Positions 47,380-55,364 of a stretch of 64,000 bases of DNA are shown piece by piece (position 1 is the stretch's first letter; the number at the start of each line of letters is the position of its first letter). The stretch spans positions 1,116,001 through 1,180,000 of the forward strand of contig JACKKY010000001.1 of the NCBI GenBank assembly GCA_024236175.1. Direction: 5' to 3'. A program made the position numbers and the translations under genes. Below the pieces are notes generated by a model. That model had not been told where the DNA came from. It made no database searches and worked only from the letters and a program-made list of their open reading frames with translations. This DNA comes from Novosphingobium sp. GTDB taxonomy: Bacteria; Pseudomonadota; Alphaproteobacteria; Sphingomonadales; Sphingomonadaceae.

Positions 47380-47385
47380 TGATAC

Positions 47386-47757
47386 ATGGCAATCTCACCG
47401 GCTGCCCCGATTTTCGCCGACACGCTCGATCCACACGAGGAGCTCGATTTCAAGGTCGAGTTCGGAGACATGCTCGAGGCGGGCGAAGCTATCGACGATG
47501 CCGACTGGATTCTCGAAGTGCTTCCGGAAGCCGCCGCGCTGGGGCTCACGGTGATGAGCGGCAACGGCCGCGATGCTGCGCTGTCGAACGGCGATACCGC
47601 AGTGATCTTCTGGCTCTCCATCGACCCTGCCTACCGGGGCAACGCAGCATTCGACGGGGCCGGTATCGAATTGCCTTTGCGCATCACGACCCAGACCAGC
47701 TCTTCGCCATCGCGCAAGCGACAACGCACCTTCCAGGTGAGAGTCGCGCAGCGCTAA
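47386..47757 (+). CDS. Phage-cassette hypothetical protein (123 aa)
   Basis: A 123-residue protein with a strongly acidic first half (DTLDPHEELDFKVEFGDMLE, in part) and a C-terminal stretch VIFWLSIDPAYRGNAAFDGAGIELPLRITT that looks like a small beta-sandwich. It ends in a basic tail (KRQRTFQVRVAQR). It resembles small proteins beside tail-fibre genes in phage-like loci, but I cannot name a family. GAGGAG precedes the ATG, and it lies 6 bases after the glycine-rich gene, so the three genes form one operon. It is convergent with holA. Confidence 0.6.
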   Translation: MAISPAAPIFADTLDPHEELDFKVEFGDMLEAGEAIDDADWILEVLPEAAALGLTVMSGNGRDAALSNGDTAVIFWLSIDPAYRGNAAFDGAGIELPLRITTQTSSSPSRKRQRTFQVRVAQR

Positions 47758-47808
47758 GTTGTGCGGCGATGGCGGCGCCGGCGTGGTCCCGTGGCCGAGC
47801 CGGAACTG

Positions 47809-48840
47809 CTACGCCGCGCGCGAGGCAGCCCGGGCGATTTCCCCCAGGCCCTGAGCGAGCAGCAATTCCGCATCCTGACTATGCGACAGCAGCGACTGGT
47901 GCAGGCCCACCAGACGATCGACCAGCCTTTCGAGCTGTTTCCCGCGCCAGCGCCTGAGCTGCCGGTCAAGGTCCCGCTGGTCCTTCCAGAACACCCGCCG
48001 GGCAGCCTTTTCCGCTTCCAGAAGCGCTTGGACGTCGCCGCGCGGCCCGAGCTTGGCGGCAAGGGTGGCAAGCTGCGTCGCACGCCGCTCGAAGGCAAGC
48101 AGCAGACCGACCGGATTGAGGCCCAACTCGTGCATGCGGCGAAGCTCCCCCGCCACCCGGCCGGTTTCGCCTCCGAGCACGGCATTGACCAGCGGCGTGA
48201 AGCCCTCCTCCTCCGTTTGCGCCCCGATCGCATCCAGCGCTTCCGCAGTCACGGTGCGCGGACTTTCCGGGCTCGCATCGAGATAAAGCGCAAGCTTGGT
48301 GACTTCGGACTGGGCCAGCCGGGTATCGAGACCGGCGGCCCGCGCGATGCGCTCGGCGATGTCCGCGCCGATGCGCAACCCTGCCGCGTCAGCCATGCCT
48401 CGCACCGCCGTCGTGACGGACCGCAGATCGGGCGGATAGAACATGGCAACCAGGGCATCCGGCCGGCTCGCCAGCAGTTTGGCCGTGCGCGACTTGTCGG
48501 TCGCCCCGGTCGCCACGACAAGCACCGGGCAGGGTTCGGCCTCTCCATCCAGCAGGTTGGCAACGGCGTCGTGCGCCTCATCGCCCTGCGCGCGCACAAG
48601 GATGTGCCGCGCGCCGCCGAACAGCGAGGAAGAGCGCGCCTCGTCACCCAGCCGGACGGGGTCCTTCCTCAGGTCGGCGCCGGAGAACTCGATCCGCTCG
48701 CCGGCGTCGGGAAACAGCGCCACGATCTTCGCCGCGGCGTCATGGGCGCCGGCTTCGTCGGGGCCGCAAAAGAAGAATATCCTCGCTTCGGCCGCAGCAC
48801 GCGAAGCAAGGCCCGCGAAGTCGCGCTGCGTCGCCTTCAC
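47809..48840 (-). CDS. holA: DNA polymerase III subunit delta
   Basis: HolA is the clamp-loader subunit that opens the beta ring. The 343-residue protein follows the family pattern: IFFFCGPDEAGAHDAAAKI near residue 20, LVVATGATDKSRTAKLLAS near 118, and the C-terminal domain GLLLAFERRATQL with WKDQRDLDRQL. Its start overlaps the lptE stop by four bases, making it the last gene of DUF3576-leuS-lptE-holA, an arrangement frequent in proteobacteria. Confidence 0.92.
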   Translation of the reverse strand: MKATQRDFAGLASRAAAEARIFFFCGPDEAGAHDAAAKIVALFPDAGERIEFSGADLRKDPVRLGDEARSSSLFGGARHILVRAQGDEAHDAVANLLDGEAEPCPVLVVATGATDKSRTAKLLASRPDALVAMFYPPDLRSVTTAVRGMADAAGLRIGADIAERIARAAGLDTRLAQSEVTKLALYLDASPESPRTVTAEALDAIGAQTEEEGFTPLVNAVLGGETGRVAGELRRMHELGLNPVGLLLAFERRATQLATLAAKLGPRGDVQALLEAEKAARRVFWKDQRDLDRQLRRWRGKQLERLVDRLVGLHQSLLSHSQDAELLLAQGLGEIARAASRAA

Positions 48841-49343
48841 GGATTGTCGGATCCGTTCCTGCGCAAGCTCAGCGCGACATTGGTGACGATCCGGTCGGCG
48901 ACGTCGCGCGCCAGATTTTCCAGCGCCGTCTGCTCGGCGGAGATCGTCGCATATTCGGAGCTCACAACGTCGATGCCCGCATCCGAACCCGCCGTTGCGT
49001 CAAGCACGATGTCGCCGCTGGCAAGGTCGACGAGCTGATAGCGCGCGCGCAATGTCCTGCGTTCCCGGCCGATGGTATCGTCGGAAAGCAGGGCATATCC
49101 CTCCAGCTTGTCGTCGAGGCGGATGTCGAGCCGATAGCGCGCGGAGGCACCGGAGCTGTTCGCCACGCCCAGCCGGTCCACGAGCGCATTGCGCACAAGC
49201 CAGCCCGCACGGCCTTCTATCGCCGAGACATCGATCGCGGCGAGCCCCTGCGCCACCGCGCCGCTGCCGCCGCCGGCATACATCGGCTGGAGCCCGCAGG
49301 CCGCGAGCAGCAACATTATCGGGATTGCGGCGAGTTTCCTCAC
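48837..49343 (-). CDS. lptE: LPS-assembly lipoprotein LptE
   Basis: LptE plugs the LptD barrel in the outer membrane. The 168-residue protein has a lipoprotein signal with lipobox LAAC (Cys16), then the family's CGLQPMYAGG start and a C-terminal ARDVADRIVTNVALSLRR. Overlaps of four bases with both leuS and holA show tight coupling. Sequence conservation in LptE is low, so the call also rests on the leuS-lptE-holA context. Confidence 0.9.
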   Translation of the reverse strand: MRKLAAIPIMLLLAACGLQPMYAGGGSGAVAQGLAAIDVSAIEGRAGWLVRNALVDRLGVANSSGASARYRLDIRLDDKLEGYALLSDDTIGRERRTLRARYQLVDLASGDIVLDATAGSDAGIDVVSSEYATISAEQTALENLARDVADRIVTNVALSLRRNGSDNP

Positions 49344-51904
49344 GCCACCAGGTTCACCAGCCGGTCGGGCACGACGATCACTTTCTTCACCTCGGCTCCG
49401 TCCAGCGCACGCTGCACCTTGTCGCTGGCCAGTGCAAGCGCCTCAAGCTCTTCCTTCGCGGTGCCCTTGGCGACGGTAAGCGTGTCGCGCAGCTTGCCTT
49501 TGACTTGAACGGCGATGGTCACTTCATCCTCGACCAGCAGCGCCGCGTCCACCTGCGGCCAGGCGGCATCGGCCACGAGGCCTCGGCCGATCGTGGCCCA
49601 GGCCTCTTCGGCAAGATGCGGCATCATCGGGGCGACCACCAGCAGCAGCGCCCGAATGGCGGCCGAGCGGCTGGCCGAAGGCTCCGCCTTTTCGATTGCC
49701 GAGGCCAGCTCGTAGATGCGCGCAACGGCCTTGTTGAAAGACAGCGCCTCGATATCCACGGCGACCGCGGCGACAGTCTGGTCACGTTTGCGGTCGAGCG
49801 CCTTGTCCTCGCCCTGTGCCGCAGCATCGAACTGGCTGAAAATCCTCCACAACCGCTGGACGAAGCGGCCACAGCCTTCGATGCCGGCTTCCGACCATGG
49901 CAGGTCGCGTTCCGGCGGGCTGTCGGAAAGCATGAACCAGCGGATCGCATCGGCGCCATAGGTCGCGACGATCTGATCGGGATCCACCACGTTCTTCTTG
50001 GATTTCGACATCTTGACGACGCGGCCGACTTCGACCGGAAGGCCGGTAGCCTTCTCGAAAACGCCATCGGCGCGCTTCTCGACCTCCTCGGGAGACAACC
50101 ACTTGGAGGCCGGCTCGTTGTCGCTATCGAAATCGCCTTCCCCGTCCATGGCCGCCGGCTCATTGGTGCCGGCCCGCCGATAGGTCTCATGGGTGACCAT
50201 GCCCTGCGTAAACAGGCTGGCGAAAGGCTCCGCGACGTCGAGCTTGCCGATGCGCTTCAGCGCCCGGGTCCAGAACCGCGCGTACAGCAGGTGCAGGATC
50301 GCATGCTCGATCCCGCCGATATATTGCTCGACCGGCAGCCAGCGGGCAATCTCCTCGCGGTCGAAGGGCTTGTCGTCCGGCTGGCTGGCGAAGCGCAGGA
50401 AATACCACGAACTGTCGACGAAGGTATCGAGCGTGTCGGTTTCGCGCGTCGCCGGCTTGCCGCATTTCGGGCAGTCGACATGTTTCCAGGTCGCATGCCT
50501 GAGCAGCGGATTGCCCGGCGTGGAGAAATCCACATCCTCGGGCAGTTCGACAGGCAGCTGCTCCTTGGGCACCGGCACGACGCCGCAGCCGTCGCAATGG
50601 ATGAACGGTATCGGCGTGCCCCAATAGCGCTGGCGCGAAACACCCCAGTCGCGCAGGCGGTACTGGGTCTTGCCCTCGCCCCACCCTTCCCGTTCGGCGC
50701 GGGCGATGACGGCGGCCTTGGCCTCGGCGACGCTCATGCCGTCGATGAAATCCGAATTGACGCAAATGCCGTCGCCCGCTTCGGCCTCGCCCTCAAAGGG
50801 CTTGCCGGCGTCCTCCGCGCTGGCGGCGACGACGCGCAGGATCGGCAGTCCGTACTTCGCGGCGAAATCGAAATCGCGCTGGTCATGTCCGGGCACTGCC
50901 ATGATCGCACCGGTGCCGTAGTCCATCAGCACGAAGTTCGCGATGTAGACGGGCAGGTCTTCGCCGGTGAAGGGGTGGCGGGCAGTCAGGCCGGTATCGA
51001 AGCCGAGCTTCTCCGCGGTTTCCAGCTCTGCGGCGGTGGTACCGCCGGCACGGCACGTCTCGACAAACGACTGCGCCTCGGCCGAATTCTCTGCCACGGC
51101 TTGCGCGACCGGATGGTCGGCGGCGACGGCGACAAAGCTTGCGCCGAAGATCGTGTCGGGCCGGGTCGTATAGACCTCGAGCTTCTCGCCGTTGGACAGC
51201 GTGAAGGCGAACTGCATGCCCTGGCTCTTGCCGATCCAGTTTTCCTGCATCAGCCGGACCTTTTCGGGCCAGTCGTCGAGCGTGCCGAGACCGTCCAGCA
51301 ATTCCTCGGCGAAATCGGTGATCTTCAGAAACCACTGGCTGAGCTTGCGCTTCTCGACCAGCGCGCCCGAGCGCCAGCCGCGCCCGTCGATCACCTGCTC
51401 GTTGGCCAGGACGGTCTGGTCCACCGGGTCCCAGTTGACCGCGCTTTCCTTGCGGTAGACCAGGCCCGCCTCGTAGAGGTCGAGGAACAGCGCCTGCTCC
51501 TGCCCGTAATAGTCGGCATCGCAGGTCGCGAGTTCGCGGCTCCAGTCGAGCGCAAAGCCCAAGCGCTTGAGCTGCGCCTTCATGTTGGCGATGTTCTCGC
51601 GGGTCCAGCTTCCGGGATGCACGCCCTTTTCCATCGCCGCGTTTTCGGCGGGCATGCCGAATGCGTCCCAGCCCATCGGGTGAAGGACCTCGAAACCCTT
51701 CATCCGCTTGTAGCGGGCCAGTACGTCTCCCATCGTGTAGTTGCGGACATGGCCGATGTGGATGCGCCCCGATGGATAGGGGAACATCTCAAGCACATAG
51801 CTGCGCGGCTTGCTGCTGGCGTCGTCGGCGCGAAAACACTCTCGCTCATCCCATGCGCGTTGCCAGCGCTCATCCGCCTGCGACGGATCGAAACGTTCAT
51901 TCAT
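49340..51904 (-). CDS. leuS: Leucyl-tRNA synthetase
   Basis: LeuS charges tRNA(Leu). The 854-residue class-I enzyme has the HIGH motif in YPSGRIHIGHVRNY (about residues 43-56), the CP1 editing domain with TTRPDTIFGASF, a zinc-like knuckle CDGCG and CPKCG in the inserted region, and the KMSKS motif VKMSKSKKNVVDPD near residue 630. Normal length. The ATG at 51904 lies 14 bases after the DUF3576 gene. Confidence 0.98.
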   Translation of the reverse strand: MNERFDPSQADERWQRAWDERECFRADDASSKPRSYVLEMFPYPSGRIHIGHVRNYTMGDVLARYKRMKGFEVLHPMGWDAFGMPAENAAMEKGVHPGSWTRENIANMKAQLKRLGFALDWSRELATCDADYYGQEQALFLDLYEAGLVYRKESAVNWDPVDQTVLANEQVIDGRGWRSGALVEKRKLSQWFLKITDFAEELLDGLGTLDDWPEKVRLMQENWIGKSQGMQFAFTLSNGEKLEVYTTRPDTIFGASFVAVAADHPVAQAVAENSAEAQSFVETCRAGGTTAAELETAEKLGFDTGLTARHPFTGEDLPVYIANFVLMDYGTGAIMAVPGHDQRDFDFAAKYGLPILRVVAASAEDAGKPFEGEAEAGDGICVNSDFIDGMSVAEAKAAVIARAEREGWGEGKTQYRLRDWGVSRQRYWGTPIPFIHCDGCGVVPVPKEQLPVELPEDVDFSTPGNPLLRHATWKHVDCPKCGKPATRETDTLDTFVDSSWYFLRFASQPDDKPFDREEIARWLPVEQYIGGIEHAILHLLYARFWTRALKRIGKLDVAEPFASLFTQGMVTHETYRRAGTNEPAAMDGEGDFDSDNEPASKWLSPEEVEKRADGVFEKATGLPVEVGRVVKMSKSKKNVVDPDQIVATYGADAIRWFMLSDSPPERDLPWSEAGIEGCGRFVQRLWRIFSQFDAAAQGEDKALDRKRDQTVAAVAVDIEALSFNKAVARIYELASAIEKAEPSASRSAAIRALLLVVAPMMPHLAEEAWATIGRGLVADAAWPQVDAALLVEDEVTIAVQVKGKLRDTLTVAKGTAKEELEALALASDKVQRALDGAEVKKVIVVPDRLVNLVA

Positions 51905-51918
51905 GACGGACAGGAACC

Positions 51919-52383
51919 TTAGCCGCCGAGGGAGTTGCGGCGCAGATCGCGGGCCCTGGTGAGAATGATGTCCTCAAGTTTCTGGACCGTCGCAGCCTGC
52001 ACCGGAGCAGTAACCCAGTTGCCATTCTGGGAAACCTGACGGCTCGCCGCGACACGCAATGCGTCCGCACGCAGATCCTGGTCGAGAATCGTGACCGTGA
52101 TCTTCACGCGCTCTCCCGGATTGGAAGGATTGGCGTACCAATCGGTGACGATGACGCCGCCGGAACTGTCGGTCTGCAGCATCGGCATGAAGGACAGCGC
52201 ATCCAGGCTGGCGCGCCAGAGATACCCGTTGACGCCGATGGTGGTGACGCGCGACGCCGCGACACTGGGCTGCAGCCCTTCCTTCTTGCCGCAACTGACC
52301 AGCGTCAGCGCAACGAGCCCGCAAAGCCCGGCGCGCGCCAGCATCCGCAGAGAAGTGTGGCCGGTATCGGTGCTGCCAGTCAT
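51919..52383 (-). CDS. DUF3576 lipoprotein
   Basis: A 154-residue protein with a signal sequence ending in the lipobox LVSC (LTLVSCGKKEG) and a conserved domain VNGYLWRASLDALSFMPMLQTDSSGGVIVTDWY, in part, typical of DUF3576. Its function is unknown, but members sit next to leuS-lptE-holA in many alphaproteobacteria, so a role in envelope biogenesis is likely. I chose the ATG at 52383, which has GGGAACG upstream; the frame stays open to 52419. Confidence 0.85.
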   Translation of the reverse strand: MTGSTDTGHTSLRMLARAGLCGLVALTLVSCGKKEGLQPSVAASRVTTIGVNGYLWRASLDALSFMPMLQTDSSGGVIVTDWYANPSNPGERVKITVTILDQDLRADALRVAASRQVSQNGNWVTAPVQAATVQKLEDIILTRARDLRRNSLGG

Positions 52384-52694
52384 TGTCGTTCCCAAATCCC
52401 GTGTTCGATCGCGGCTCAAGCCTTGGGCACTGCCGCAGATGAGCCTCTATAGCCGCCCTTGTCGGCGCGGCAAGTGCGCGATGGCAACGCTCTTGCCGCA
52501 AACGGCTGGACTCGCAATGAACAGCGCCTCCAGCCGGCGGTTGGCATGCCCCTGCCCGGCCGCCGGACGCGGAACTGCTTTCCGGGTGAAAATCATCCTG
52601 CGTTAAGATATGATATGTGAGATTCGGAACGGGATTCGCGCGGCGGCCTGTTTCGCGCGAAGTCTGGTTCGATCGGATCGAGGTGAGAGCAAGG
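52384..52694. other. Divergent intergenic region, 311 bases
   Basis: This gap between the DUF3576 gene and the exported-protein gene should hold two promoters. The AT-rich stretch at about 52602-52620 (GTTAAGATATGATATGTG) is a likely promoter zone. A 49-codon minus-strand frame starts near 52600 but lacks any recognisable pattern. I see no RNA gene. Confidence 0.4.
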
Positions 52695-53447
52695 ATGATC
52701 GGCTCACGTGAGAGTGGCGCAAGAAGCGGCATGACATCGGGGCTTTTGCTTGCCGGTGCCGTGGGTCTTCTCGCCCTGCCCAGCGCCGTGCTCGCCTTTT
52801 CGACCAGCTTCGACTCCCGGCCGGGCGATGCCAGGAACGGGGAGGCGATGGAGTCGCTGGATGGCGATACCGGCAAAGGGCAACTCGCCCGCCCGATCCC
52901 GCTTCGCTCGCTTGCGAAAGGCAAGCTTTATCCGTTCACGCCTGCGAACACGCCCAGCCGGCCCGACCGGTCCGTCACCGTAGCGGTGAGACTGGATCCG
53001 CAGGTCATCCAGGCTATCGGTTCAAAAAACGCGCATTCGTCCGAATCCGGAAATGCGCCGCTTCGCATCGCGCCGACCGCTTTCAATCTTGGCGTATCTC
53101 GCGGCTACCAGAATTTTTCCCAGTCTCTGGTTTCATCGGATAGCAGCCGAAAAGCCGACACGCCCGATCTGTCCCGCTTCAGCATCGCGCCCGGAACCGG
53201 CGCCGACGATTCGCGCTTCAGTCCGCATATCATCATGGACGAGAAGCAGGCGACGGGCAGGTCACCGCGCACCTTCGCAGGCGACCGCGAAGACCAGGTC
53301 GATGTCGGCGGTAGTTATCGCGTGACGCGCAACCTCGATGTGACCGCCGGCGTGCGCTATTCGCAAGAGCGCGAACGCCTGCTTCCGCTGACGGACGGCA
53401 AGCAGGACAGCCAGGCCGTCTACGTCGGCACTCAGTTCCGCTTCTGA
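52695..53447 (+). CDS. Exported hypothetical protein, possible outer-membrane beta-structure
   Basis: A 250-residue protein of unknown family. Residues about 14-38 form a signal peptide (SGLLLAGAVGLLALPSAVLA). The mature part is Ser/Asn-rich with short beta-type segments near its end: DVGGSYRVTRNLDVTAGVRYSQ and AVYVGTQFRF. The alternating pattern and terminal Phe are those of outer-membrane barrel strands, though too few strands are seen for a full barrel. The ATG at 52695 is 10 bases after GGTGAG; the frame extends to a GTG at 52617, which would spoil the signal peptide. Confidence 0.6.
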   Translation: MIGSRESGARSGMTSGLLLAGAVGLLALPSAVLAFSTSFDSRPGDARNGEAMESLDGDTGKGQLARPIPLRSLAKGKLYPFTPANTPSRPDRSVTVAVRLDPQVIQAIGSKNAHSSESGNAPLRIAPTAFNLGVSRGYQNFSQSLVSSDSSRKADTPDLSRFSIAPGTGADDSRFSPHIIMDEKQATGRSPRTFAGDREDQVDVGGSYRVTRNLDVTAGVRYSQERERLLPLTDGKQDSQAVYVGTQFRF

Positions 53448-53571
53448 ACAGGAAGCCGCCACGCCGAGGCGCGCTCCCGGCCCATTTGCCCGCAACCAAC
53501 GACAAGTGCCTTGCCCTTGGCCACGGCCTTTCCTAGCACAATAGGTCCGGACCACGATTGAGGGGATTTCC

Positions 53572-54294
53572 ATGGCGCGCGTTGCAGTAGTTACAGGCGG
53601 CACAAGAGGCATTGGCCAAGCGATTTCATTGGCCCTCAAGGAAACGGGGCTTACGGTCGTCGCCAACTATGCAGGCAACCAGGAGGCGGCCCGCGCCTTT
53701 TCCGAAGAAACGGGGATCACCGCATACCGATGGGACGTGGGCGATCACGAGGCATGTATTCACAATTGCAATGAGATCGCGGCCGTTTTCGGTCCGATCG
53801 ATGTCCTGGTGAACAACGCCGGCATCACCCGAGACGCGACGCTCCACAAAATGAGCTTCGAAGACTGGAACGAAGTGATGCGCATCAATCTGGGCGGCTG
53901 CTTCAACATGGCCAAGGCATGCTTCCCGGCGATGCGCGAGCGCGGCTGGGGCAGGATCATCAATATCGGGTCTATCAACGGACAGGCCGGCCAGTACGGC
54001 CAGGTCAACTATGCCGCGGCCAAGTCGGGGATCCATGGTTTCACCAAGGCACTGGCCCAGGAGGGCGCCAAGTCCGGTGTTACCGTGAACGCCATCGCAC
54101 CCGGCTATGTCGATACGGACATGGTCGCTGCCGTGCCCGACGCGGTACTGGAGAAGATTGTCGCGAAGATCCCGGTCGGCCGGCTGGGCCATGCGGACGA
54201 AATCGCCCGGGGCGTAGCGTTCCTGGCATCCGAGAATGCGGCGTTCATCACCGGATCGACCCTGTCGATCAACGGCGGCCAGCACATGTACTGA
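53572..54294 (+). CDS. phaB: Acetoacetyl-CoA reductase
   Basis: PhaB reduces acetoacetyl-CoA to (R)-3-hydroxybutyryl-CoA for polyhydroxybutyrate. The 240-residue SDR has the NADP site VVTGGTRGIGQAI, NNAGITRD, the catalytic Ser in INIGSINGQAGQYGQVNY and Tyr-x-x-x-Lys in YAAAKSGIHGF. SINGQ-GQ-GQ and KMSFEDWNEVM are strong PhaB-type motifs. The synthase and PhaA are not next door; the thiolase at 26114 could serve. A ribbon-helix-helix gene follows directly. Confidence 0.93.
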   Translation: MARVAVVTGGTRGIGQAISLALKETGLTVVANYAGNQEAARAFSEETGITAYRWDVGDHEACIHNCNEIAAVFGPIDVLVNNAGITRDATLHKMSFEDWNEVMRINLGGCFNMAKACFPAMRERGWGRIINIGSINGQAGQYGQVNYAAAKSGIHGFTKALAQEGAKSGVTVNAIAPGYVDTDMVAAVPDAVLEKIVAKIPVGRLGHADEIARGVAFLASENAAFITGSTLSINGGQHMY

Positions 54295-54299
54295 GGCGG

Positions 54300-54533
54300 A
54301 TGGAGCCGCCCTATCACCCGCCCGTCAAGCGCTCGGTCGAGATTGCCGGGCACAAGACCTCCGTCAGCCTCGAACCGATATTCTGGAACCTGCTGAAAGA
54401 GGCGTCGGAGGCGGAGGGGCTTCCGGTCAATGCATTGGTTGCCCGTATCGATGCCGAGCGGCTCGAAGCGGACAATCCTCCCGGGCTGGCCGGAGCCATT
54501 CGCATCTGGCTCGTCTCACGCGCCGATCAGTGA
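54300..54533 (+). CDS. Ribbon-helix-helix protein (RHH_4 type)
   Basis: A 77-residue protein in which VKRSVEIAGHKTSVSLEPIFWNLLKEASEAEG, in part, fits the ribbon-helix-helix fold: a short beta strand with GHKTSVSL, then two helices. The RHH_4 family is common in alphaproteobacteria and is predicted to bind DNA. The ATG at 54300 has GAGGCGG just upstream and lies 5 bases after phaB, so the two genes are co-transcribed. A role in PHB control is only an inference from position. The 3' end overlaps the DUF305 gene by 7 bases. Confidence 0.82.
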   Translation: MEPPYHPPVKRSVEIAGHKTSVSLEPIFWNLLKEASEAEGLPVNALVARIDAERLEADNPPGLAGAIRIWLVSRADQ

Positions 54534-55006
54534 ACCGGAGCAGGCTTTCCGACGGCATCTCCGTGCTGCTCAATATCGGCGATCAGGGCCTCCATCTCAC
54601 CGATTTCCCGCACCTGGGCGTCGATGATGCCATTCGCCAGTTCGCGCACGCGCGGGTCGGAAATATGGGCGCGACGGCTGGTCATGATCGCGATGGAATG
54701 ATGCGGAATCATCGCTTCCATATAAGAGACGTCACCGACTGTCTCCTGGCTGCGGACGAGCCATAGCGAACCTGCGAAAACAGCGATCGCGCCGCCCAGG
54801 ACAGCCAGCTTCCACTGGGGACGCGGATACATGCGCCACATGAAACCAAGCATTACGACGGCCATCGTCGCACCCATCAGCAACGCCATCCAGGCCCGGG
54901 TCTGACTCCACCAGACATGGGAAAGCTCATAGGTGTTCAGATACATCAGCCCGTACATGATCACCGTCGAAGTGGCGATCATGGCCGCAAAGCGCGCATA
55001 GGACAT
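54527..55006 (-). CDS. DUF305-type membrane protein
   Basis: A 159-residue protein with three hydrophobic segments in its first 90 residues (SYARFAAMIATSTVIMYGLMY, in part; MALLMGATMAVVMLGFMW; LAVLGGAIAVFAGSLWL) followed by a DUF305-like His/Met-bearing helix: YMEAMIPHHSIAIMTS and ADIEQHGD. DUF305 proteins often accompany copper or metal handling, but no copper genes are near. I chose the ATG at 55006 with GGGAAAG upstream; the longer frame begins 31 codons earlier. Confidence 0.8.
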   Translation of the reverse strand: MSYARFAAMIATSTVIMYGLMYLNTYELSHVWWSQTRAWMALLMGATMAVVMLGFMWRMYPRPQWKLAVLGGAIAVFAGSLWLVRSQETVGDVSYMEAMIPHHSIAIMTSRRAHISDPRVRELANGIIDAQVREIGEMEALIADIEQHGDAVGKPAPVH

Positions 55007-55046
55007 CTTTCCCGGCAAGTTTCGATCTCCAATGATTGCGACGGGC

Positions 55047-55289
55047 TCAGTAGGTCGAAGGCGGATCGCTGGCAGGAAAGCTCTCGTCGCTCGCCTCATC
55101 CGTCTTGCTCCAGCGGCGGGGCTGGTCCCGCATGGCTTCAGGGCCAGCGTTGCGGACCTGAGAAAAGTTCTCGGAGGCGCCTTCGCCGACGGCGAACGCC
55201 GCCTTCGGCGCGTTCTTCTGCCGGTTCTGGGTATATCGATAGAATGCGTATCCGGCGGCGCCGGCGAGTGCCATTTTGATCAGGCCCAT
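55047..55289 (-). CDS. Hypothetical small membrane protein
   Basis: An 80-residue protein. It has one short hydrophobic segment (LIKMALAGAAGYAFYRYTQ, in part), a polar middle and the C-terminal DEASDESFPASDPPSTY. The D-E-S-F-P-A-S-D-P-P sequence recurs at the end of many small alphaproteobacterial proteins of unknown function. The start is at 55289. It lies 40 bases upstream of the DUF305 gene on the same strand, so they may be co-transcribed. Confidence 0.7.
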   Translation of the reverse strand: MGLIKMALAGAAGYAFYRYTQNRQKNAPKAAFAVGEGASENFSQVRNAGPEAMRDQPRRWSKTDEASDESFPASDPPSTY

Positions 55290-55364
55290 GACTCTGCTCC
55301 TCTTCTTGCAAGAGGAAAACGAGCCTCGGCACCCAGAGTTCCCGGGCCTATCGGCGAATCCCGC

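Noticed and set aside
52450..52600. Short minus-strand frame of about 49 codons in the gap before the exported-protein gene
   Set aside because: It is Arg/Ala/Pro-rich like random GC-rich sequence, has no hydrophobic or conserved pattern and only a poor ribosome site.
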